Assembly: GCA_964448135.1 (NCBI GenBank)
Contig: CAYUVH010000029.1
Span: forward strand, 72,137-136,136
DNA length: 64,000 bases
Direction: 5' to 3'
Origin: CAYUVH01 sp964448135
GTDB taxonomy: Bacteria; Verrucomicrobiota; Verrucomicrobiia; Limisphaerales; UBA8199
Made by a program: the position numbers and the translations under genes
The notes under the pieces: generated by a model
Told to the model about the DNA's origin: nothing
What the model saw: only the letters and a program-made list of their open reading frames with translations
Databases searched by the model: none
Part shown: positions 46,473 through 54,169 of the stretch, piece after piece
How the letters are laid out: every line of letters starts with the position of its first letter
How positions within the stretch are numbered: position 1 is the first letter of the stretch

Positions 46473-47570
46473 ATGAACCCCAATCTCACTCGCCGCCAAT
46501 TCATCCAAACCTCCGGCACCGCCGCCCTCGTCGTCGCCGCCGCCCCCACTTTGCTCGCCGACGACAAAAAGAAAAAGACCACCATCGCCTTCGTCGGCGC
46601 CGCACACATCCACACGCCCAGCTTCATTGAGCTGGTCAAGAAACGCGACGACGTCCAGGTCAAGGCCGTCTGGGACCACGACGCCGCCCGCGCGGACAAG
46701 CGCGCCAAGGAACTCAACGCCATGGTCGCTGCGGATGTCGCGACCATCTGGTCCGATCCCGAGATCACCGCCGTCATCATTTGCTCCGAGACCAACCGCC
46801 ATCCCGAGTTGATCATGGCCGCGGCGAAGGCCGGCAAACACATGTTCGCCGAGAAGCCCTTGGGCATCACCGGCAAGGAAAGCGTCGCGATGGCCGAGGC
46901 GATTGAAAAAGCCAACCTGCTCTTCACCACCGGCTATTTCATGCGCACGGACAAAAAGCACCTCTTCCTCAAAAGCGAAATCGCCAAGGGCAATTTCGGC
47001 AAGATCACGCGCGCCCGCGGCTCGAATTGCCACGGCGGCTCCCTCGGCGGCTGGTTCGACACCGAATGGCGCTGGATGGCCGATCCCAAGCAGGCCGGCT
47101 TTGGCGGCTTCGGCGACCTCGGCACCCACAAGCTCGACATCCTCATGTGGCTCCTCGGTGACGTCGAATCCGTCACCGCCGACATCCGCGTCGTCACCGG
47201 CCGCTACGGCGATTGCGATGAAGTCGGCGAAGGCCTCATCCAATTCAAGAACGGCGTCATCGGCAGCCTCGCCGCCGGCTGGGTGGACTTGGAGAATCCC
47301 GTCGAACTCGAAATCGCCGGCACCGAAGGCCACGCCACCATCATGGACGGCCAGCTCTATTACCGGAGCAAGAAAGTCCCGAACAGCGACAGCAAGGAAC
47401 CGCTCCTCAATCTCCCCGCCGGCCCCAAGCTCCCGCTTCAGCAATTCCTCGACGCCGTGGCCGGCGCCAAAGACCAACCCCTCGTCACCCCCCGCGAAGC
47501 CGCCGCCCGCGTCGTCGTCATGGAAGCCATGTACGAAGGCGCGCGCAAAAAGACCTGGGTGAATATCTGA
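46473..47570 (+). CDS. Tat-exported Gfo/Idh/MocA family oxidoreductase
   Basis: 365 residues. A twin-arginine signal (TRRQFIQTSGTAALVVAAAP) precedes the NAD(P)-binding N-terminal domain (IAFVGAAHIHTPSF; usual GxGxxG is altered) and the conserved MFAEKPLGIT. The C-terminal substrate domain contains GGFGDLGTHKLDILMWLLGD. Family members oxidise sugars or sugar-like compounds. Export is inferred from the Tat motif, as is common for this group in PVC bacteria. Substrate unknown. The atypical Rossmann loop may weaken or change cofactor binding. Confidence 0.9.
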   Translation: MNPNLTRRQFIQTSGTAALVVAAAPTLLADDKKKKTTIAFVGAAHIHTPSFIELVKKRDDVQVKAVWDHDAARADKRAKELNAMVAADVATIWSDPEITAVIICSETNRHPELIMAAAKAGKHMFAEKPLGITGKESVAMAEAIEKANLLFTTGYFMRTDKKHLFLKSEIAKGNFGKITRARGSNCHGGSLGGWFDTEWRWMADPKQAGFGGFGDLGTHKLDILMWLLGDVESVTADIRVVTGRYGDCDEVGEGLIQFKNGVIGSLAAGWVDLENPVELEIAGTEGHATIMDGQLYYRSKKVPNSDSKEPLLNLPAGPKLPLQQFLDAVAGAKDQPLVTPREAAARVVVMEAMYEGARKKTWVNI

Positions 47571-47571
47571 G

Positions 47572-47736
47572 CTATTTCCCGGGCTTCGGTGGTTTGGCGA
47601 ACGATACCACCGGGTGCCCGGAATCCTTCTGGCGCTTGCGTGCATCCGCGCACAGCGCGCCGACATCGTAATTGAATTTCGCGAGTTGTTCCTCGCGAAC
47701 CTTCCGCACCTCTTCGACGACTTGATCTCTAATCAC
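47572..47736 (-). CDS. Small conserved-looking 54-residue protein
   Basis: 54 residues from a GTG start at 47734-47736, too short for most gene finders. A strong Shine-Dalgarno GGGAGGGAG lies about 8-15 bases upstream. Sequence begins MIRDQVVEEVRKVREEQLAK, then FNYDVGALCADARKRQ and ends FAKPPKPGK. The pattern 'RDEVVEEVR..RE....F.YD..A...D.RK.Q..SG..VV' recurs in short proteins, often antitoxin-like, of cyanobacteria and PVC bacteria; this is from memory. The stop is one base from the stop of the convergent oxidoreductase gene. No toxin partner is adjacent. Confidence 0.7.
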   Translation of the reverse strand: MIRDQVVEEVRKVREEQLAKFNYDVGALCADARKRQKDSGHPVVSFAKPPKPGK

Positions 47737-47920
47737 GGCCTATTCTCCCTCCCATTCGCGTTTATTCGCGTCCACCTGCTCGCGATTTATCGGAGTTCGC
47801 GGTTCCAGATTTAGTAGACCTTGCTTAACCGCCCCGCGCCCCACTCAATTCCTAACTATTGAAGCTTGGGGCTTGGAGCTTATCTGGTGCTTGGTCCTTG
47901 GAGCTTGGAGCTTCCGCCGC

Positions 47921-48631
47921 TCACTTCCCCGCCAAATCCTTCACCTTCACATTCCGAAACCACACATTGAAATCGTGATCCTGCAACAGAATGTGCCCCG
48001 TCACCTGATTCCCAAAACCCGCCTCATCCTTGAACTTGCTCTTCGCCACCGCCGCCTTCAACTCCGGGCTCCCGCAATCGTATTCCAACACCTTCACACC
48101 GTTCAGCCAGTGCTCCACGTGATTTCCCTTCACCCGCACGCGTGATTGGTTGATCTCGCCCATCGGCCGCACCGGCGTCTTCACCGTCGTCTTCAGCACA
48201 TCATAAAACGTCGCCGTCAACCGCTTCCCCTCCGCCAGTTTCCCATCCGGATGCACCTCGTCGTCGAGCATTTGATATTCGTGGGCAATCGGCCCCTTTC
48301 GTGACTCGAGTACAAAATACTTCACCCCGCTGTTCCCCCCCGGCGCCAGCTTCCATTCCCACTCCAGATCGAACTCCGCAAACTCGTCCTTGGAAATGAT
48401 GTCCCCGCCCTTTTGCCCCAGGCAATGCAGCCACCCATTGGTCACTTCCCAACCCTTCGCCGGAAATTCCGGTTTCTTGAAACTCCGCCACCCCTGCGTC
48501 GTCTTTCCATCAAACAATAACCGCCACCCCTCCGCCTTCTCCGCCGCCGTCAATTGATTCGTCTCCGCCGCCCCCGCGAAAACCACCGACGCCAACAACC
48601 CCGCAACGCAAACCATCGCTTTCAAAAGCAT
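47921..48631 (-). CDS. Secreted DUF1080 (3-keto-disaccharide hydrolase-like) protein
   Basis: 236 residues from the ATG at 48631, which starts the signal peptide (MLLKAMVCVAGLLASVVFAG). The DUF1080 fold is a concanavalin-like jelly roll: GWRLLFDGKTTQGWRSF, WEVTNGWLHCLGQKGGDIIS, FDLEWEWKLAPGGNSGVKYF and EYQMLDDEVHPD. Some members hydrolyse 3-keto-glycosides. That would fit the nearby Gfo/Idh/MocA oxidoreductase, since sugar oxidation and keto-glycoside cleavage work together, but the link is inferred. Confidence 0.9.
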   Translation of the reverse strand: MLLKAMVCVAGLLASVVFAGAAETNQLTAAEKAEGWRLLFDGKTTQGWRSFKKPEFPAKGWEVTNGWLHCLGQKGGDIISKDEFAEFDLEWEWKLAPGGNSGVKYFVLESRKGPIAHEYQMLDDEVHPDGKLAEGKRLTATFYDVLKTTVKTPVRPMGEINQSRVRVKGNHVEHWLNGVKVLEYDCGSPELKAAVAKSKFKDEAGFGNQVTGHILLQDHDFNVWFRNVKVKDLAGK

Positions 48632-48711
48632 GCCAAAGATTGGACGCCCGCCGCGACCCCTTGGCAACGAAATAAATGACCGTCCTGCTGCCGCACCCGC
48701 CTCCGCAACTC

Positions 48712-48744
48712 CCCTCTCATTAACACCCCACTTTCAGTGGGGTG
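48712..48744 (+). repeat. Palindromic repeat (CACCCC...GGGGTG family), copy 2
   Basis: CCCTCTCATTAA leader then CACCCCACT-TTC-AGTGGGGTG (48724-48744). It matches the copy at 19321-19346, with a G-C pair replaced by A-T on both stem sides, so the fold is conserved. Confidence 0.8.
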
Positions 48745-48764
48745 TCGTCCGGACGCCACAATTC

Positions 48765-48791
48765 TTTGAAACCGTTTTTAACGGTTTCAAA
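48765..48791. repeat. Perfect 12-bp inverted repeat
   Basis: TTTGAAACCGTT / AACGGTTTCAAA separated by TTT. It lies 20 bp beyond the CACCCC palindrome, with which it may form a composite element. It lacks a T-tract after the stem, so it is a weak terminator candidate. Confidence 0.8.
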
Positions 48792-49148
48792 CGCGCACGG
48801 TCAACGTCAGCCAGCTCTAAGCCGGAACGATTCATAGGCAGAACCCGTACGCGTCATCACTACGTAGCAGCCGGGCTTCTCCCTCGCGCGCGCTTGGTGG
48901 ACTAAGGATACAGCCCCGCAAGCACAAAGCCCGTCCGACGTCCGCCAGGTTTTGGAGTGCGGCAGTCCTCTGCCGCTTTTCGTTCGAAGTCTTCACTCGC
49001 ATCGAGTTACCGCGCGCACAATCCAAGCCCACAAATTCCTTCCGCCCTCAAAAAAATCCTCCACCGAAAGCCCGCCTCGAACCCTCCGTTTCTCCCCTGT
49101 TATCAGGCCTCTTGGACCGGTTTTTCCGCGGCCATTTCTCTCATTTCT

Positions 49149-49184
49149 GTCACGGGAGAAACTCCCACCGTGGGAGATTATTTT
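49149..49184 (+). repeat. 36-bp bi-hairpin palindromic repeat, copy 2
   Basis: Identical in sequence (opposite orientation) to 17297-17332. GGGAG (49154-49158) and GTGGGAG (49170-49176) compete for pairing with CTCCC (49162-49166). It ends about 43 bp before the start codon of the Gp27-like gene. Confidence 0.85.
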
Positions 49185-49226
49185 CCGCCCCCTTCCATTA
49201 TCTTAAAGCAAAAAGAACAAATTTTT

Positions 49227-49979
49227 ATGAAATCCATCGGCAAAATCTCCAGCCTCCCCGCCACGCTCCGCGACCAGGTCAACCAGCGCCTCGACCAATC
49301 CGATCCGCCGCCCAACATCCTCCGCTGGCTCAACGCCCTCCCCGAAGTCAAAGCCCATCTCGCTGCCAGATTCGACGACCGTCCCATCTCCCGCCAGAAT
49401 CTCGCCGAATACCGGCTCAACTCCTTCCGCCAGTGGCGCACCCGCCGCGACGCCCTCCGCTTCACCAAAAGTTTTCAGACCGACCTCAAGCAACTCGGCG
49501 CTGCCGGCGAGGGCAACCTCAGCGAAAACCTTGCCCGCTGGGTCGCCATCCGCTACCTCGCCCTGGCCCAGACCGTCACCGCCGATTCGAAGGACGACCC
49601 CCGAGCCGAACTCAAGCTCCTGCGCCAGTTCTCCGCCGACATCCTGGCCCTGCGCCGGAGCGATCACCAGACCCGGCGCGCCAACGTCGCGGAGCTGCGC
49701 CTCGCCTTGACCCACGCCATCGCCCTGAAAAAGCTCGGCTCCCTCGAACCCAAACGCCCCATGACCGATGCCGAGTTCCACGAAGCCATTGATAACATGC
49801 GCCGGCGCGTCTTTGGATTCATCCCCGAAGATTACGAGTCCAAAAACGAGCACTGGCAGGCCTACCAACGCCTCGTCCACGGCCAGGACGCCGCCAATGC
49901 CCAGGAAGCCGAAAGCCAGCCTCCGGACGACCTGGAGCCAACCGGCGGCAACCCTCCGGAAAACCTGCCGCAAACCTGA
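49227..49979 (+). CDS. Phage Gp27-like (DUF3486-type) protein, orphan
   Basis: 250 residues from the ATG at 49227. The N-terminus (KISSLPATLRDQVNQRLDQS, then ILRWLNALPEVKAHLAARFD and ISRQNLAEYRLNSFRQWRTR) resembles the helix-turn-helix N-domain of Mu-type Gp27/DUF3486 proteins, which act in phage DNA packaging. The remainder is helical; a Pro/Glu-rich tail ends the protein. No other phage gene is nearby, so it is more likely a domesticated DNA-binding protein than part of a prophage. It is followed by repeated GCAAACCT motifs. Confidence 0.65.
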   Translation: MKSIGKISSLPATLRDQVNQRLDQSDPPPNILRWLNALPEVKAHLAARFDDRPISRQNLAEYRLNSFRQWRTRRDALRFTKSFQTDLKQLGAAGEGNLSENLARWVAIRYLALAQTVTADSKDDPRAELKLLRQFSADILALRRSDHQTRRANVAELRLALTHAIALKKLGSLEPKRPMTDAEFHEAIDNMRRRVFGFIPEDYESKNEHWQAYQRLVHGQDAANAQEAESQPPDDLEPTGGNPPENLPQT

Positions 49980-50102
49980 GCGCAAACCTGAAACCCCGGC
50001 AAGCAAACCTAAGCAAACCTGAATCAACCAGAAAATGCTTGTTCATCCAATTCGCTGCCCCCGACTCGATCAGCGCATTTCGATACTTCTGCCATGACAC
50101 CG

Positions 50103-50202
50103 GGTAGTGGGCTACTTTGATTGGTAGGGACGACCTGCTGGTCGTCCGAGGCCGCGCGGCAGCATGGGGCTACCGGGAAACTTTTCAAAGTAGCCCGCTA
50201 CC
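50103..50202. repeat. 100-bp element with 18-bp terminal inverted repeats
   Basis: GGTAGTGGGCTACTTTGA (50103-50120) and TCAAAGTAGCCCGCTACC (50185-50202) are inverted with one mismatch. Inside are a perfect hairpin GGACGACC-TGCT-GGTCGTCC and GAGGCCGCG, related to the GGTAGGG-hairpin-GGCCGC family elsewhere. It has the shape of a small non-autonomous mobile element. It lies just before the mrp start. Confidence 0.75.
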
Positions 50203-50240
50203 TGACGCCACCCGCCATTGACATCCCCGACGCAACCCCG

Positions 50241-51302
50241 ATGATATCACCTGACATGCTCACGGAAGAGTCCATCAAAGAAGCGCTCAAAGCGGTAAAG
50301 TATCCCGGGTACAACCGGGACATCGTTTCCTTCGGCCTGGTGAAACAGATCGCCGTCCAGCAGGGATTCGTCACGGTCGGCCTGCAGGTCACGACGAACC
50401 AGCCGGAGATTCTCAAGCAGATCAAGTCCGAGGCGGAACGAACGCTCCAGGCGTTGCCCGGGGTGAGTTCGGCGCGGGTGGAGCTCATGGTCCCGGCTGC
50501 CGGCCAGCGCCCCGCCGGCGCGAGCGCTCCCGTGGCCGGGCAAAACAGCCTGCCCGGCATCAAGCGCATCGTCGCCGTGGCCAGCGGCAAGGGCGGCGTC
50601 GGCAAGTCCACGCTCTCGGTCAATCTCGCCTGCGGCCTCGGCCGCCTGGGCGCGCGGGTCGGGCTGCTCGATTGCGACATCTACGGCCCCAGCGTTCCGC
50701 TCATGATGGGCGTGCACGGCAAGCCGAGCGCGACCAATCACGAAACCCTGATTCCTCCCGCCCGCCACGGCGTGAAGTTGATGAGCATGGGGTTCCTCCT
50801 CGAAGGCGACCAACCCGTCATCTGGCGCGGACCGATGATTCAGAAAGCGATCACCCAATTTTTTCACTCCGTCGAATGGGGCGAGCTGGACTATCTGCTC
50901 GTGGACCTGCCGCCCGGCACCGGCGACGCCCAATTGACCCTCTGCCAGACCGTGCCCCTCGATGGTGGTGTCATCATCACCACGCCGCAGGAAGCGTCCC
51001 TCGGCGTCGTCCGTAAAGGCATCGGAATGTTTCAACGGGTGAACGTGCCGATCCTCGGCATCGTCGAGAACATGAGTTACTTCACGACGCCGAATGGTGA
51101 TCGCGTCGAAATCTTCGGCCACGGCGGTGGCAAGTTCGAAGCCGAACGACAGCAGGTGCCGTTCCTGGGTGAAGTGCCGATCTTCACCGAGATCCGCGAA
51201 GCCGGCGACCGCGGCGAACCCATTGTCATGTCCGCGCCGAAAGGCCCGGCCGCGCAGTCCATGATGCGCGTGGCCGAGGCGTTGCGGGCAAAATTAGGCT
51301 GA
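50241..51302 (+). CDS. Mrp/ApbC-type P-loop ATPase, iron-sulfur cluster carrier family
   Basis: 353 residues from the ATG at 50241. In-frame sequence further upstream runs through the 50103-50202 element and is not family-like. An N-terminal MIP18/DUF59 domain (about 5-85, ESIKEALKAVKYPGYNRDIV) is followed by the deviant Walker A of the Mrp family, VASGKGGVGKSTLSVNLA, then GLLDCDIYGPSVPLMMG and VDLPPGTGDAQLTL. The usual C-x-x-C cluster-bridging pair, normally right after IVENMSYF, is absent (TTPNGDRVEIFGHGGG). Cluster transfer is therefore uncertain for this member. Confidence 0.92.
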   Translation: MISPDMLTEESIKEALKAVKYPGYNRDIVSFGLVKQIAVQQGFVTVGLQVTTNQPEILKQIKSEAERTLQALPGVSSARVELMVPAAGQRPAGASAPVAGQNSLPGIKRIVAVASGKGGVGKSTLSVNLACGLGRLGARVGLLDCDIYGPSVPLMMGVHGKPSATNHETLIPPARHGVKLMSMGFLLEGDQPVIWRGPMIQKAITQFFHSVEWGELDYLLVDLPPGTGDAQLTLCQTVPLDGGVIITTPQEASLGVVRKGIGMFQRVNVPILGIVENMSYFTTPNGDRVEIFGHGGGKFEAERQQVPFLGEVPIFTEIREAGDRGEPIVMSAPKGPAAQSMMRVAEALRAKLG

Positions 51303-51326
51303 GCCTTTACCGCAGTTTCACTAAAA

Positions 51327-51395
51327 CTGTGGCCGCCGAAAGGTAGGGCCGGCAGTCCCCTGCCGGCCGCGGCGTCGCTACCGGCGACACGAAAA
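51327..51395 (+). repeat. 'TGTGGCCGC-GGTAGGG-hairpin' repeat, copy 3
   Basis: ACTGTGGCCGCCGAAAGGTAGG, then GGCCGGCA/TGCCGGCC hairpin (51347-51354 and 51361-51368) and GCGGCGTCGCTACC. It begins 24 bp after the mrp stop codon, a position like the other copies. Confidence 0.8.
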
Positions 51396-51419
51396 CATTT
51401 AATTCGCTCTAGCCGGCTA

Positions 51420-52199
51420 TTATTCGCGGATGAGGCGGAAGAATTTCGCCGGGCCGGAGATGGCGTTGGTGAGCTTGAAGTGCGTGCCGATCACGACCGG
51501 TTTGCCCGGGTGATTGACCCAGTTGCTGCCGAGATTCAGGCTGGTGGAGACTTGGAGGACATAGCCCGCGGAATTCGTTGTCCAAGAGACCACGCAGTTC
51601 GTGCCACTGGGAGTGATGTCCACCACCGGGTCGGGCGTTCTGCCCCCCACCGTGATGACACGGATGTAATCGCCGGGCGAGCCGGCGAATAGTTGGACGC
51701 TGATCTTGTTGGTGCCACTGATGGCCACGGAGTCGCCGGACTCGAGTCCGCGCGCGGCGGGGCCCAGATAGTTGACGCCGGGGGCGGAGAGAAAGTCGCT
51801 GTTGGCCAGGTTGGTGGTGGTCGAGATGACGGCCAGGACGTTGCTGGTGAAGCCGACCATCCCGGCGATGTCTTGATTGGTGGCGGGATCGAAGAAGATG
51901 TAGTGGCTGGAGACGACGGTGCCGGCGGGAATGGGATTGGTGCCGTAGTCCGTGTAGAGATTGGTGGTGAGGAGGACATTCTGCAATTCGTTGAAGCCAA
52001 AAAGATGCACGCTTTCAAAGTTGTCGAGGCCCACGCTGTTCGTGGGCCCGAAGGAGTTGGTGAGCGGCGGGGTGAGGAGCGCAAAGGTCCCGCCGGCGGC
52101 GTACGCCGCTCCGCCCGTGGTCACGCCGCCCAGAATGTCCGCGTACCCGGGGGTGGCGACCAGCAGGCAGAGCGCCAGAACGATGATGTGGCGTTTCAT
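51420..52199 (-). CDS. Secreted protein with verrucomicrobial C-terminal Ig-like module
   Basis: 259 residues. Signal peptide RHIIVLALCLLVATPGYA. The middle part is beta-rich with no known enzyme motif. The C-terminus (CVVSWTTNSAGYVLQVSTSL, NWVNHPGKPV, then AKFFRLIR) is a module often ending secreted proteins of Verrucomicrobia. Function unknown. No PEP-CTERM anchor is present. Confidence 0.78.
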   Translation of the reverse strand: MKRHIIVLALCLLVATPGYADILGGVTTGGAAYAAGGTFALLTPPLTNSFGPTNSVGLDNFESVHLFGFNELQNVLLTTNLYTDYGTNPIPAGTVVSSHYIFFDPATNQDIAGMVGFTSNVLAVISTTTNLANSDFLSAPGVNYLGPAARGLESGDSVAISGTNKISVQLFAGSPGDYIRVITVGGRTPDPVVDITPSGTNCVVSWTTNSAGYVLQVSTSLNLGSNWVNHPGKPVVIGTHFKLTNAISGPAKFFRLIRE

Positions 52200-52320
52200 G
52201 GGATTATGACGGGAAAGTTCAATGTGAGCGGGCCGATTGTCAAGTTTCCCAAATACACCACTTTGGATTTTTTCCTGTTGACACTACTTCTCCCCGGGAT
52301 GAGGCTGTGCCCACAATCCT

Positions 52321-53175
52321 ATGCGACCCCCTGAGCAGGAGAAATCCGCGTTCACGCTGATTGAATTACTCGTTGTCATCGCCATCATCGCCATCTTGGC
52401 CGCCATGCTGCTTCCGGCATTGTCACGCGCAAAGGACAAAGCCAGGGCCGTGAGTTGCCGCTCCAATCTCCGGCAATGGTCGGTCGTTTGGGCGATTTAC
52501 GTAACCGATTTCGGACGCTTCAGCGACGGCATCGCCGACGATCCCGGCGACCCGGATGCGGCTCGCGGCGAATGGGCCGTGGTGCTGAAGCGATATTATG
52601 ATAAGAAACCCGATTTGCTGGTGTGCCCCTCCGCGACCATGAAGAACGGCAACAAGAACGCCGGCGCCGAATCGCCCATCCCAGCCAGCTCCGCTGACAG
52701 CCTCGCGGGCGATCACGGCGGGGTCACCACCATGCATCGCTTTCCTTCCTCACTCGTGGATGAGGCCACCGGCGGCCGTCTCTATTCGAGCTACGGATTC
52801 AACGTCTGGAATTACGACTGCAAAGAGCTGAAACAGAACCGGGCGGTCGAGGATTACTGGGGCAGCAAAAGCCTGAGAAACGTCACCGAGATCCCTCTTA
52901 TGGCGGACTCGATGTGGCGGGGCGGCGGCCCGTCGTTTTATCAGGCGAGCAAGCACGAGCGGCCAACCTCCAATGGCCAATGGGTCAGCACGGACAAGGA
53001 CATGATGCACTTTGCCCTGAGACGCCATGCCAAGGGGATCAATCTCAACTTTGTGGACGGCTCCACCCGGTATGTTCCCGTACGGAAGCTCTGGGCCCTG
53101 CAATGGCACCGGACTTTTGATGTCAACTACGCGGGCGGCCAGGGGTCGGGCTATTTTTACCCGTGGATGGAGTAG
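52321..53175 (+). CDS. Prepilin-type (DUF1559-like) protein
   Basis: 284 residues. N-terminal leader with FTLIELLVVIAIIAILAAML and SRAKDKARAVSCRSNLRQW, the standard pseudopilin-like start. The C-terminal HAKGINLNFVDGSTRYVPV carries the 'DGS' motif of the DUF1559 family. Such proteins are found in large numbers in PVC-group genomes; their role outside the cell envelope is unclear. Confidence 0.88.
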   Translation: MRPPEQEKSAFTLIELLVVIAIIAILAAMLLPALSRAKDKARAVSCRSNLRQWSVVWAIYVTDFGRFSDGIADDPGDPDAARGEWAVVLKRYYDKKPDLLVCPSATMKNGNKNAGAESPIPASSADSLAGDHGGVTTMHRFPSSLVDEATGGRLYSSYGFNVWNYDCKELKQNRAVEDYWGSKSLRNVTEIPLMADSMWRGGGPSFYQASKHERPTSNGQWVSTDKDMMHFALRRHAKGINLNFVDGSTRYVPVRKLWALQWHRTFDVNYAGGQGSGYFYPWME

Positions 53176-53227
53176 CGCCGCGAGGTGCGAAGCCGGGGGA
53201 TCCGTATTTCTCCAGAGGTAATGAGAC

Positions 53228-53260
53228 AGTGGCCGCGTCCCCACGCGGCTGGCCGCGGAG
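53228..53260 (+). repeat. Diverged GGCCGC hairpin
   Basis: CAGTGGCC followed by GCCGCGT-CCCC-ACGCGGC (53232-53249) and TGGCCGCGG. It resembles the start of the GTGGCCGC repeat family and also follows a stop codon by about 50 bp. Confidence 0.5.
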
Positions 53261-53363
53261 CACCGCATGAAATGGCCACAAATGGCCACACACATTTTAG
53301 TTGTCAGAGTTGGGCATGGGTGGTTAGTTACTCCCAAGCGCATTTGAAATCGGCTGCGTGGCT

Positions 53364-53585
53364 ATGTCTGAAAATACGAAAGAACCGCTTCCGGCGAGCG
53401 ATTTGCTGAAGAATTCCTCGTTGTACAAGGAGTTTCTCGCCGAACGTGAGGAAATCCTCAAACACAAGTGGATCGAATCGGAAAAAGCCGGCCGCGATAT
53501 TGGATTCGAACGGGCTCTCACCGACTGGATCATCAAACACCGCTCCAAGTGGCGCAAAAGCCGGCAGGCCGTGGATAAGCCATAA
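53364..53585 (+). CDS. Small conserved-looking 73-residue protein
   Basis: 73 residues (ATG at 53364; a GTG two codons upstream is also possible). Charged, probably helical: LLKNSSLYKEFLAEREEIL, KHKWIESEKAGRDIGFERAL, TDWIIKHRSKWRKSRQ. The KWIESEK.GRDIGF.RAL.DWI..HR..WR pattern reads as a real protein; I believe it recurs in this phylum but cannot name a family. It precedes pyrR by 50 bp on the same strand. Confidence 0.75.
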   Translation: MSENTKEPLPASDLLKNSSLYKEFLAEREEILKHKWIESEKAGRDIGFERALTDWIIKHRSKWRKSRQAVDKP

Positions 53586-53635
53586 ATCCATCGCCCGCTC
53601 CTTTAAGCCCGGCCTGTGAGCCCGGCAAGGAAACC

Positions 53636-54169
53636 GTGCCCGAAACCATACCCATCCTGAACGCCGTCGCGATGCAGCGCGCCCTGACGCGCATCGCGCA
53701 CGAAATCGCCGAGCGCAACGAAGCCGGCGTGGAGGTCGCCCTCATCGGAATTCAACGCGGCGGCGTCCCCCTCGCCAATCGCCTGGGTACTTTGCTTGCG
53801 GGCATCTGGTCGCACCCTGTCGCCGTGGGCAGCCTCGATGTAAGCATGCACCGCGATGACCTGGACCAACGCGCTGCGCCGCAAGTCCTGCCCACGGTCA
53901 TCCCCTTCGACGTCACCGGCAAAACCGTGGTGCTGGTGGACGACGTGCTCTTCAGCGGCCGCACGATTCGCGCCGCGATGGATGCCCTCAATGACTTTGG
54001 CCGCCCGCGCTGCATCCAGCTTGCCGTCTTGATTGACCGCGGCCATCGCGAGTTGCCCATCAAAGCGGATTTCGTCGGCAAGAATGTTCCCACCGCCCGC
54101 TCGGAAAGCGTCCGGGTGCACCTGACGGAAAGAGGCGGCGCGGACGAGGCCGTGCTGGAACGAAAATGA
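53636..54169 (+). CDS. pyrR: PyrR: uracil phosphoribosyltransferase / pyrimidine operon regulator
   Basis: 177 residues from a GTG start. The PRPP-binding loop VVLVDDVLFSGRTIRAAMDA and ALIGIQRGGVPLANRL match PyrR. PyrR binds pyr mRNA in many Gram-positives and has uracil phosphoribosyltransferase activity. The last codons overlap the pyrB start by 4 bp. No PyrR-type anti-antiterminator was recognised in the 50 bp upstream, so RNA control of this operon is not shown. Confidence 0.92.
   Translation: MPETIPILNAVAMQRALTRIAHEIAERNEAGVEVALIGIQRGGVPLANRLGTLLAGIWSHPVAVGSLDVSMHRDDLDQRAAPQVLPTVIPFDVTGKTVVLVDDVLFSGRTIRAAMDALNDFGRPRCIQLAVLIDRGHRELPIKADFVGKNVPTARSESVRVHLTERGGADEAVLERK

Larger units (their letters stand above)
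48632..49226. other. Repeat-rich spacer without a recognised gene
   Basis: About 595 bp. It holds a CACCCC-type palindrome (48712-48744), a 27-bp perfect palindrome (48765-48791) and the 36-bp bi-hairpin element (49149-49184). Open frames crossing it are short or translate the repeats. It contains the upstream region of the Gp27-like gene. Confidence 0.6.

Noticed and set aside
49227..49979. Prophage remnant
   Set aside because: Only one phage-like domain is present, with no capsid, tail, integrase or lysis gene within several kilobases on either side.
49968..50024. Four GCAAACCT motifs spaced by 3-12 bases
   Set aside because: Too short and irregular for a CRISPR array or iteron origin; treated as a minor local repetition after the Gp27-like gene.
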